Shown: positions 6,547 through 12,072 of the stretch, in pieces
Numbering within the stretch: the first letter of the stretch is position 1
How the letters are laid out: each line of letters starts with the position of its first letter
Assembly (NCBI GenBank): GCA_003221595.1
Contig: QHSM01000472.1
Span: 1-12,072, forward strand
Length of the DNA stretch: 12,072 nt
Direction of reading: 5' to 3'
DNA from: Candidatus Rokuibacteriota bacterium
Lineage (GTDB): Bacteria; Methylomirabilota; Methylomirabilia; Rokubacteriales; CSP1-6
Notes under the pieces: model-generated
The model's input: the letters and a program-made list of their open reading frames with translations, nothing else
Database searches by the model: none
Told to the model about the DNA's origin: nothing
Translations under genes and position numbers: made by a program

Positions 6547-7074
6547 ATGAGCGCGGCACGACGTCAAACCCGATGTATATATAGTAGCCGAGTCGGTCTC
6601 GCCGGCATCGCAGATCGGAGGCCGCGCACGAGCGATCGCGTCGCTACCGGAAACCACCACAGGGTCTTTGCGGCCCGGAGGGACACGCTACCCGCGGTGG
6701 CGGAATTCATCGCCGCCGTGTGCGCGGCCGGGGGCGTGCCTCGCAAGACCTGCCTCCGGCTGACGCTCCTGGTCGAGGAGCTTTTCACCAACACCGTCGT
6801 CCACGGCCACGGCCGCGACACCGAGGCTCCGATTCATGTCACCTTCGCCGTCGGCGTCGACGTGATCGCGCTGACCTACGAGGACACGGCTCCGGCCCAC
6901 GATCCGTTCGCGAAGGTCGGCGTTCCCGACGAGGCCGCCGGCGTCGAGGAGCGCCCGGTCGGGGGACTCGGCGTCATGCTGATCGCCGCGATGGCCGACC
7001 GTGTGCAATACGCGCACATCGGCGGCCGTAACCGCATTTCGCTGATAATGCCGACCGGGAGGACTTCGCCATGA
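6547..7074 (+). CDS. RsbW-like HATPase (anti-sigma factor type serine kinase)
   Basis: A GHKL ATPase of the RsbW/HATPase_c_2 type, about 135-150 residues in its conserved part. Residues are numbered from the ATG at 6547. HRVFAARRDTLPAVAEFI opens the fold. The N-box is LTLLVEELFTNTVVHGHG (73-90; E78, N82). The G1 box reads YEDTAPAHDPF, with alanine where the DxG glycine is usual, and the G2 box is VGGLGVML (138-145). Such kinases phosphorylate the STAS serine and bind either a sigma factor or another partner. The start is uncertain. ATG 6547 is the closest standard codon before the fold, but residues 1-27 look non-coding and span a TATATATAG tract. An ACG at 6628 with GGAGG six nt upstream would open the protein at SDRVATG. 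The stop overlaps the next gene as ATGA. Confidence 0.87.
   Translation: MSAARRQTRCIYSSRVGLAGIADRRPRTSDRVATGNHHRVFAARRDTLPAVAEFIAAVCAAGGVPRKTCLRLTLLVEELFTNTVVHGHGRDTEAPIHVTFAVGVDVIALTYEDTAPAHDPFAKVGVPDEAAGVEERPVGGLGVMLIAAMADRVQYAHIGGRNRISLIMPTGRTSP
6574..6587. promoter_or_regulatory. AT-rich tract, possible divergent promoter
   Basis: GATGTATATATAGT is the most AT-rich run in this GC-rich window and lies between the divergent FecR (start 6505) and HATPase genes. TATATA could serve as a -10 on either strand. No good -35 is seen 17-18 nt away on either side. If the HATPase starts at ACG 6628, this tract is intergenic and sensibly placed; if it starts at ATG 6547 the tract is coding. Confidence 0.35.
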
Positions 7075-7886
7075 CCTCGCAACTCGTCACGTACGCCGTC
7101 GACGGCCGCGTCGGCATCGTCACGCTCAATCGGGCGGACAAGCTCAACGCCATCAGCGCGGAGCTCAAATCGGCGCTCGTCGAGCGTCTTCACGCGGCCG
7201 ATCGAGACCCGGCGACCGCCGTGGTCGTGCTCCGGGCCGAGGGCCGAAGCTTCTGCGCCGGCTACGACATCGGCCCCAATCCGGGCCGGGCGGCGCGGCG
7301 CCACAACGCGCTCGCCTGGCACGAGTCGCTGACCGACGACGTCCGGCTCGAGATGACGCCGTGGGAGATGAAAAAGCCGGTGATCGCGTCGGTGCAGGGC
7401 CACTGCCTCGGCGGCGGCTGCGAGCTGGTGATGATGTGCGACCTCACGATCGCCGCGGACGACGCGCTGTTCGGCGAGCCGGAGATCCGCTTCTCGAACG
7501 TCGGCCCCGCGCTCATCATGCCGTTCATCATCGGGCTCAAGCGCGCCCGCGAGCTGCTCTTCCTCGGTGATCCCATCGACGCGAAGACGGCGCTTCAGTA
7601 CGGGATGGTGAATCGGGTCGTGCCGCGGGCCGAGCTCTCCGCGGCGACGCTGAAGTTCGCGCGGCGGATGGCGCTCATTTCCCCGGAGGCCCTCGCCGGC
7701 ACCAAGCTCGCCGTCAACCGCGGCGCCGAGGCCGCCGGGTTTCGCAGCGCGATCATGGCGGGGCTCGACATCCTGGCGTCGGTGTATGCGGCGCGCACCG
7801 AGGTCGGGACACGATTCGACGAGATCCGCGAAAAGGAGGGCCTCGGCGCCGCCCTGCGCTGGCGGGCCGCGCAGTTCGCGGAGTAG
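7071..7886 (+). CDS. Enoyl-CoA hydratase/isomerase (crotonase), both catalytic Glu present
   Basis: A 271-residue crotonase-fold enzyme, standard length. NRADKLNAIS (20-29) and the oxyanion-hole segment GRSFCAGYD (58-66) are typical. GHCLGGGCELVMMCD (110-124) and FGEPEIRFSNVGP (134-146) carry E118 and E138, which align with Glu144 and Glu164 of rat mitochondrial enoyl-CoA hydratase. Water addition to a 2-enoyl-CoA is therefore chemically plausible, though the acyl group is unknown. RARELLFLGDPIDAKTALQYGMVNRVV (158-184) is the helical family segment. The ATG overlaps the HATPase stop (ATGA) and has GGGAGGA upstream, so the two are translated together, an unusual pairing of signalling kinase and metabolic enzyme. 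The stop is three nt from that of the convergent crotonase at 7890-8696, from which it clearly differs in sequence. Confidence 0.95.
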   Translation: MTSQLVTYAVDGRVGIVTLNRADKLNAISAELKSALVERLHAADRDPATAVVVLRAEGRSFCAGYDIGPNPGRAARRHNALAWHESLTDDVRLEMTPWEMKKPVIASVQGHCLGGGCELVMMCDLTIAADDALFGEPEIRFSNVGPALIMPFIIGLKRARELLFLGDPIDAKTALQYGMVNRVVPRAELSAATLKFARRMALISPEALAGTKLAVNRGAEAAGFRSAIMAGLDILASVYAARTEVGTRFDEIREKEGLGAALRWRAAQFAE

Positions 7887-7889
7887 CCG

Positions 7890-8696
7890 CTACCGGCCCT
7901 TGAAGACGGGCTTGCGCTTCTCGACGAAGGCGCGGGCCGACTCCTGGAAGTCCTCGCTCAGATGCAGGCCGAGTCCCTGCGTGTAGAAGCGGGACTGCCG
8001 CTGCATCTCGTTGACGAACCACCGCATGACCCGCACGTTGGCCCGGACCGAGAGCGGCGGGTTCGCCAGGATCTCGGCGGCCAGCGCCTCGGCGGCCGGG
8101 ATCAGGTCTTCGGCCGGGACGACGCGGTTTACCATGCCGTGCTGGAGAGCCTCCTCGGCCGTGAACATCCGTCCGGTGAGCGCGACCTCGTTGGCGAAGC
8201 GGCTGCCGGTCCAGAACCAGGTGGCCACCCAGTGCTGGCCGCTGGCGAGGCCCCGCTGGACCTCGCGGATCTGGAACTTCGCGCCGTGCGCGGCGACGAC
8301 CAGGTCGCACGACTGCGACAGGGAGTAGCCCAGGCCGAGCGCCCAGCCGTGCACGGCCGCGATCACCGGCTTCCAGTTGACGGTGTCGCCCAGGCCGTTC
8401 TCGCGCGAGCGCCGCCCGGCCGGCCCGCCCAGTCGCTTGAGCTCCTCGCGCGTGCGCAGCTGCCGCTGCTTCACGTCGGCTCCCGAGCAGAACGCGCGAC
8501 CGGCCCCGCTCAGGATCGCGACCTGCAGCGTGGGGTCGGCGTCGAACTCGAAGAGCGCGTCGTTGACCTCCTCGACGAGCTGATCGTTGGCGGCGTTGAG
8601 CTTCTCCGGCCGGTTCAGGACGATGTGGCAGATCGGTCCCTTCGGCTCGTAGCGCACCGTCTCGAACTTCGGGGTGCCGTTGTCGCGCGCGGTCAT
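7890..8696 (-). CDS. Enoyl-CoA hydratase/isomerase family protein, one catalytic Glu replaced
   Basis: A 268-residue crotonase-fold protein: LNRPEKLNAAN (27-37), oxyanion segment GRAFCSGADVK (66-76), VHGWALGLGYSLSQSCDLV (115-133), and the C-terminal REALAFV-like stretch SARAFVEKRKPVFKGR. Where hydratases have GGGCEL this protein has GLGYSL, so the Glu144 equivalent is S125, while E145 (in QIREV) aligns with Glu164. Single-Glu crotonases tend to be isomerases or other activities rather than hydratases, so classical hydration is uncertain. The ATG has AGGAGAG upstream. It is the last of four minus-strand genes, 27 nt after the luciferase-like gene, and probably acts on a CoA ester in the same pathway. 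The stop faces the plus-strand crotonase across three nt. Confidence 0.93.
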   Translation of the reverse strand: MTARDNGTPKFETVRYEPKGPICHIVLNRPEKLNAANDQLVEEVNDALFEFDADPTLQVAILSGAGRAFCSGADVKQRQLRTREELKRLGGPAGRRSRENGLGDTVNWKPVIAAVHGWALGLGYSLSQSCDLVVAAHGAKFQIREVQRGLASGQHWVATWFWTGSRFANEVALTGRMFTAEEALQHGMVNRVVPAEDLIPAAEALAAEILANPPLSVRANVRVMRWFVNEMQRQSRFYTQGLGLHLSEDFQESARAFVEKRKPVFKGR

Positions 8697-8723
8697 GGTC
8701 GCTCTCCTGGCGCCGCTTGCCGG

Positions 8724-9770
8724 CTACTTGAACGCGGGCAGCACCTGCTGCGTGAGAATCTGCAAGCTCCGCTTCTCCTGCTCCATCGGCAGGCGTCCGC
8801 CGGGGTTCAGCTCGGCCGCGACGCCGTTCAGGCTGAGCTCCTCACGGAGCTGCGTGAAGCGGTCCACGAGCGCGGGGCCGGTCCCGAACGCCACCTTCGT
8901 CTCCAGGATTTCCGGGTAGGAAAGGCTCGACAGCGTGCGGGCCTGGGTCACCCGGCGCTCGACCGGGCCGGTTCCGGCGCGACCGAGCGGCGCGCGGGTG
9001 AGATCGGCCTGTCGCTGGAAGTAGTACATGATCGTGTCCTCGGGCTCGTCGATCGCGGCCTTCTCGGTGGGGGCGGCGTACACCGGGATCCGGAGGCACA
9101 CGTTGCCGTCGCCGGGATGGCCCGCCTCGCGCCAGGCCTCGCGATACTTCTTCACGTGCCCGGCCAGCTCGGGAATCGCCATGCCGCGCAGCCCCACGAA
9201 GATGGGCAGCCCCATCCGGCCGACGTTCGGAAAGGTCTCGGGCGTCGTCGCCGCCATCCGCAGCGGCGGATGCGGCTGTTGATACGGCCGCGGCGTGACC
9301 GTGGTGTCGGTGAAGCGATAGAACTTGCCCTCGTAGCTGAAGGGCTCGCCCTTCCAGGCCTTCATGATGATCTCGAGCGCCTCGAAGAAGCGCGCCTGAC
9401 TCTCCTCGTACGGGACGCCGAGCGCGTCGTACGCGCGCGGGCCGCCGCTTCGGCCGATGCCGAAATCGAACCGGCCCTTGCTCAGGTGATCGAGGGTGGC
9501 GACCTCTCCGGCGACGCGCAGCGGATGGTTCAGCGGAAGAAGCTGAACGGCGGTGCCCACCCGAAGACGGTTGGTCCGGGCCACGATCCAGCTCGCGACC
9601 AGGAGAGGCGCCGACAGCACGGAGCGCGCCGGGTTGACCAGCATCTCCGCCAGCCACACGACGTCGAGCCCCCACGCTTCACCCGCGTCGGCGAGCTCGA
9701 GAAGGTCCTGGAACCACTGGTCCTGGGTGCTTCCGCTCCGTATCTGCTCCGTGAAGATTCCGAAGTCCAT
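8724..9770 (-). CDS. Luciferase-like (LLM class) flavin-dependent oxidoreductase
   Basis: A 348-residue TIM-barrel monooxygenase of the bacterial-luciferase superfamily. It starts MDFGIFTEQI; AEMLVNPARSVLSAPL (41-56), RLRVGTAVQLLPLNHPLRVA (68-87) and LDHLSKGRFDFGIGRSGG (93-110) are family blocks, and PRPYQQPHPPLRMAA (160-174) is a signature seen in many LLM oxygenases. These use reduced FMN (some use F420) with oxygen to oxidise small organic molecules; cofactor and substrate cannot be told here. The ATG at 9770 has AGAGAGG just upstream. The frame is open further, but the extension overlaps the UbiD-family gene and is not protein-like. It lies 41 nt after the UbiD-family gene and 27 nt before the crotonase, so an operon is likely. 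Confidence 0.94.
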   Translation of the reverse strand: MDFGIFTEQIRSGSTQDQWFQDLLELADAGEAWGLDVVWLAEMLVNPARSVLSAPLLVASWIVARTNRLRVGTAVQLLPLNHPLRVAGEVATLDHLSKGRFDFGIGRSGGPRAYDALGVPYEESQARFFEALEIIMKAWKGEPFSYEGKFYRFTDTTVTPRPYQQPHPPLRMAATTPETFPNVGRMGLPIFVGLRGMAIPELAGHVKKYREAWREAGHPGDGNVCLRIPVYAAPTEKAAIDEPEDTIMYYFQRQADLTRAPLGRAGTGPVERRVTQARTLSSLSYPEILETKVAFGTGPALVDRFTQLREELSLNGVAAELNPGGRLPMEQEKRSLQILTQQVLPAFK

Positions 9771-9811
9771 GGTGCCTCTCTTCTCCGCAGACGCCGCGGC
9801 GGTGTCGATCG

Positions 9812-11359
9812 TCAGATCCCGCGCTCCGCCAGGAACTTGGCGTAGTCGCGCTGCCCTGCCTTCGCCTTCTGGATCTGCTCGGGCGAGTAGAACTTCGCGA
9901 GGTCCACGACCTCGACGTTGTACCGGGCCCGCTCGAAGGCGTCCTTGTGAATGAACGGCCGCGTGGCGTCGATGCCCATCGCGCCCGAGAAGCGGATGTT
10001 GCTCTGCGTCCACTGGCGGTCGCCGGCCGAGCTGCGCTCCGCCGGCTGAAAGGTCTGTCCGAAGCCGCCCTCGCAGATGGTCAGGATGTCCTCCTTCGGG
10101 TTCACGCGCGTCGTGAGCGCCCACAGGACGTCCTCGACGTTGTAGATGTCGACGTCCTCGTCGACGACGATGCCGAGCCGGGCGCCCAGCGAGATCGACA
10201 GGGCGGCGGTCAAAATATTACGCTGCAGTCCCTCGTCGCGGGCGCGGCGCTTCTTCACCTGGAAAATCACGCCGCCCCAATCAGTCATCCCCATCGGAAT
10301 GTGTGTATCGACACAGAGTCCGGGAACTATTCGTTCAGCCAGCTCCAGGAAGCAGGCTTCTCTCACGATTCCGTCTATGAAGTGCTCGTCCATGCCGTGC
10401 ACGATCAGGCCGTAGTAGAGCGGCCGGTCGGCCTGGTGGGTGATCGCCGTCGCCTGGAACTTGTAGGTGCGGTACGACTTGCCCATGTAGCCGGACCATT
10501 CCGGATGGAACGGGTGCACCCCCTGCGCGTCGTCCTTCTCGGCGAGCGGGCTCTCCCAGACCTTCTGCGTCGTGTCGATGTAGCCCTCGACGACGTACTC
10601 CGCGCTGGCGATGGACCAGGCGTCCTGCGTCCGCGCCTTGACGAGCTCGACCGGGAAGCCCTGGAGCGCGCCCGCGACCCCGAGCTCGTCGCAGCCGCGC
10701 GGCAGGATCACGTACGTGAAGCCGGAGCCCGCCATCATCGTGCAGGTCGGCGGGATTCCGATGTTGATCGTCACCGGAATCGGCCCCTTGCGGTACCAGT
10801 GCGTCGCCACCTGATCCATGTGGGACCCGGGCGAGATCTGAAAGCTCGAGTAGTCGGGGCCGCGGAAGTTCATGCGGTTGTAGCCGATGTGCGAGCCGCC
10901 CCAGAAGTGCTTGCCGCGAACGACCGTGGTGCCGGCGCCCAGGGTGCGCCCGGGATCGCTGTCGGAGTGCGAGATCATCGGCACGACGTCCCACACGTCG
11001 ATGTCCTTGGTCAGCACGACTTCCTGACAGGGGCCGTCCTTCACCTCGACCGGCGGCAGCGGATCGCGCAGGGCCTCGGCGACCTTCTGCTTGAGCTTTC
11101 GCGGATCGTCGACGTCCAGGAGCCGGGCGATCCGATCGGCGCTCGCGAAGATGTTGTTGCAGATGCGCGCGTTCGGGTAGCCCTTCACCTTGTTGAAGAG
11201 CAGGGCGGCGCCGCCGTCGAAGTGCTTCTGGATCGCGGCGACCTCGAGGTGCGGGTCGACCTCCACGTCGGTCGAGACCAGCTCGCCGACGGCCTCGAGG
11301 TACTCGAGCGTCGACCGAAGGCTCGAGATGTCCTTCTTTGTCGCACCCCTCTGCGTCAT
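9812..11359 (-). CDS. UbiD-family decarboxylase (prenylated-FMN type)
   Basis: A 515-residue UbiD-family protein of full length. Blocks include SLRSTLEYLEAVGEL (13-27), ILPRGCDELGVAGAL (218-232), SAEYVVEGYIDT (252-263) in the region that supplies catalytic glutamates, TAITHQADRPLYYGLIVHG (304-322), VDEDVDIYNVEDVLWALTTRV (399-419) and GIDATRP (462-468). Members use prenylated FMN made by UbiX to decarboxylate or carboxylate aromatic or alpha,beta-unsaturated acids; no UbiX is visible here. The substrate is unknown, and ubiquinone synthesis is not implied. The ATG at 11359 has GGGGGAGGGG upstream, its own promoter-like pair (11379-11408), and overlaps the phosphoesterase stop as ATGA. Codons for residues 322-384 are unlike the rest: ATA at I328 and I344, AGA at R333, then CGT AAT ATT TTG at 380-383. 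Confidence 0.95.
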   Translation of the reverse strand: MTQRGATKKDISSLRSTLEYLEAVGELVSTDVEVDPHLEVAAIQKHFDGGAALLFNKVKGYPNARICNNIFASADRIARLLDVDDPRKLKQKVAEALRDPLPPVEVKDGPCQEVVLTKDIDVWDVVPMISHSDSDPGRTLGAGTTVVRGKHFWGGSHIGYNRMNFRGPDYSSFQISPGSHMDQVATHWYRKGPIPVTINIGIPPTCTMMAGSGFTYVILPRGCDELGVAGALQGFPVELVKARTQDAWSIASAEYVVEGYIDTTQKVWESPLAEKDDAQGVHPFHPEWSGYMGKSYRTYKFQATAITHQADRPLYYGLIVHGMDEHFIDGIVREACFLELAERIVPGLCVDTHIPMGMTDWGGVIFQVKKRRARDEGLQRNILTAALSISLGARLGIVVDEDVDIYNVEDVLWALTTRVNPKEDILTICEGGFGQTFQPAERSSAGDRQWTQSNIRFSGAMGIDATRPFIHKDAFERARYNVEVVDLAKFYSPEQIQKAKAGQRDYAKFLAERGI

Positions 11360-11943
11360 CGGGCCCCTCCCCCGGCCGATACTGCGCCGGTGCCGCGGGC
11401 GCCGTCAAGGCCGCGTCGACGCGTGGGGCGTGATCCCCGGCCCGGGCCGGCGACCGCCAGCTCGACGATCTCGGCCCGGGGGCCCGCCGGTGCCAGGTGA
11501 AGCCGCGCCACGGCGACCGGGAGGCTGAAGCGGCGGGGCCCGGCGCTTCCGGGATTGAGGAGCAGGAGCCCGGCCTGGCGCTCGACGCGCGGGCGGTGCG
11601 AGTGGCCCGAGATGACGACGCCGACGCCGGCGCTCGCCGGATCTTCGGCGAGCTCCTTGAGGTCGTGCACGACCCAGATGCGGGTCTCACCGATCTCCAG
11701 CCGTGCGATTTCCGGAAGCGCGGCGGCCCACGCGTCGCGATCGTTGTTGCCGCGCACCGCGATGACCGGCGCGATGCGGCGGAGCGCGTCGAGAATCTCG
11801 GCGCTGCCGATGTCGCCGGCGTGGACGATCGTGTCGACGCCCGCGAGCGCCGCGACCGCCTCGGGCCGCAAGAGACCGTGAGTGTCCGAGATCACGCCCA
11901 CGAGGGGGCTGCCCGCGCCTCTCCGGCCGCCGATCCGCTGCAT
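11356..11943 (-). CDS. YfcE-type metallophosphoesterase
   Basis: A 195-residue calcineurin-like phosphoesterase of the small YfcE/MJ0936 type. Metal ligands stand in the usual order: D20 and H22 in ISDTHG, D44 in HAGDIGS, N66 in RGNND, H93 in VVHDLK, H114 and H116 in SGHSHRP, followed by NPGSAGPRRF (130-139). Related proteins hydrolyse phosphodiesters in vitro; the natural substrate is not known. The core ends near residue 165. The last 30 residues (GPGRGSRPTRRRGLDGARG and on) are Gly/Arg-rich and are encoded by the DNA that also carries the UbiD-family promoter and ribosome site. The ATG at 11943 lacks a Shine-Dalgarno, but TACACT ends 8 nt before it, which would fit a leaderless message. 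It is the first of four minus-strand genes. Confidence 0.92.
   Translation of the reverse strand: MQRIGGRRGAGSPLVGVISDTHGLLRPEAVAALAGVDTIVHAGDIGSAEILDALRRIAPVIAVRGNNDRDAWAAALPEIARLEIGETRIWVVHDLKELAEDPASAGVGVVISGHSHRPRVERQAGLLLLNPGSAGPRRFSLPVAVARLHLAPAGPRAEIVELAVAGPGRGSRPTRRRGLDGARGTGAVSAGGGAR
11379..11408 (-). promoter_or_regulatory. Putative promoter of the UbiD-family gene inside the phosphoesterase frame
   Basis: On the minus strand TTGACG (11408-11403) is followed by 18 nt and CAGTAT (11384-11379), placing a start site around 11372 and a leader of about a dozen nt that carries the GGGGGAGGGG ribosome site. The 13-nt block GCGCAGTATCGGC is identical to that upstream of the CoA-transferase, with the same spacing. 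Confidence 0.5.
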
Positions 11944-11951
11944 GGTCGTCG

Positions 11952-11957
11952 AGTGTA
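11952..11957 (-). promoter_or_regulatory. Possible -10 (TACACT) for a leaderless phosphoesterase message
   Basis: TACACT on the minus strand matches the TANNNT pattern and ends 8 nt before the phosphoesterase ATG, which has no Shine-Dalgarno. In leaderless genes of other bacteria the -10 sits at this distance. No clear -35 is seen. Confidence 0.25.
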
Positions 11958-11974
11958 TCCGCTGCAGTCTCCGC

Positions 11975-12004
11975 TTGCCCAGGGGGTCGCTCCGGGACTA
12001 GCAT
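11975..12004 (+). promoter_or_regulatory. Putative promoter of the amidohydrolase gene
   Basis: TTGCCC (11975-11980), an 18-nt spacer and TAGCAT (11999-12004) lie just upstream of GGAGGAGG and the ATG at 12026. The 18-nt spacing equals that of the two minus-strand promoters in this window. Confidence 0.4.
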
Positions 12005-12025
12005 CGCGGAACGGAGGAGGACGAC

Positions 12026-12072
12026 ATGCTCTACACGAGGATCTCGGCCGACTGCCACATCGACATGCCCTG
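12026..12072 (+). CDS. Amidohydrolase-like protein, first 15 codons only
   Basis: The frame begins with ATG at 12026, five to six nt after a strong GGAGGAGG ribosome site, and runs off the window. The visible residues MLYTRISADCHIDMP resemble the start of metal-dependent amidohydrolases (Amidohydro_2 type), where the strand ISAD-H-D carries the first metal-binding histidine; here H11 would be that residue. Only 15 residues are available, so the family call rests on this pattern, the ribosome site and the promoter-like pair upstream. It is divergent from the phosphoesterase. Amidohydrolases of this family are often decarboxylases or hydrolases of aromatic acids, which would fit the UbiD-family gene nearby, but this is inference. 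Confidence 0.6.
   Translation, partial: MLYTRISADCHIDMP

Noticed and set aside
6562..6567. TTGACG on the minus strand as -35 for the FecR gene
   Set aside because: At 17-18 nt downstream there is only CGGAAA/GGAAAG, which is not a -10.
7962..9845. 627-codon plus-strand frame antisense to crotonase and LLM genes
   Set aside because: Composition is Arg/Gly/His-rich and spans two clear minus-strand genes; no recognisable domain.
9947..11500. 517-codon plus-strand frame antisense to the UbiD-family gene
   Set aside because: Shadow of a strongly conserved gene; no motifs or plausible start.

Overview
This is a GC-rich bacterial window with tightly packed genes, short leaders and no tRNA, rRNA, CRISPR array, transposase or phage gene. 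The gene style (CaiB/BaiF CoA-transferase, crotonases, a luciferase-like monooxygenase, a UbiD-family decarboxylase, an amidohydrolase start reading ISADCHIDMP) suggests an uncultured soil or subsurface lineage such as Candidatus Rokubacteria/Methylomirabilota. That placement is an inference from gene content, not a measured result.

Layout. 1-317: 3' part of a small cupin gene (+). 318-601: non-coding, dominated by a G-rich/C-rich inverted repeat whose arms match perfectly over 30 bp. 602-1807 (-): class III CoA-transferase. 1808-1947: divergent promoter region. 1948-5429 (+): a three-gene operon of STAS anti-anti-sigma-type protein, MBL-fold hydrolase and CHASE2-PP2C (SpoIIE/RsbU-type) membrane phosphatase. 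5439-6505 (-): FecR-domain exported protein followed by an OmpA-like lipoprotein, converging on the phosphatase with a 9 bp gap. 6547-7886 (+): RsbW-type HATPase and a crotonase sharing ATGA. 7890-11943 (-): crotonase, luciferase-like monooxygenase, UbiD-family decarboxylase and YfcE-type phosphoesterase, read in the order phosphoesterase to crotonase. 12026-12072 (+): first codons of an amidohydrolase.

The most interesting part is 1948-7074. It holds all three classes of a partner-switching circuit: phosphatase (RsbU-like), STAS protein (RsbV-like) and kinase (RsbW-like). Set among them are an MBL hydrolase overlapping the STAS gene and two predicted periplasmic proteins (FecR domain, OmpA-like lipoprotein). 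Since the phosphatase has an extracytoplasmic CHASE2 sensor, I infer an envelope-sensing partner-switching module. No sigma factor or DNA-binding output is encoded here, so the output is unknown and may be enzymatic.

The remaining genes look like acyl-CoA and carboxylic-acid catabolism: CoA activation, two hydratase/isomerases, flavin monooxygenation and prFMN-type decarboxylation. The substrate cannot be read from the sequence. Two promoters share a 13-nt block around the -10 (GCGCAGTATCGGC) with identical 18-nt spacing. Two genes seem to need non-AUG starts (CTG, possibly ACG) to make biological sense.
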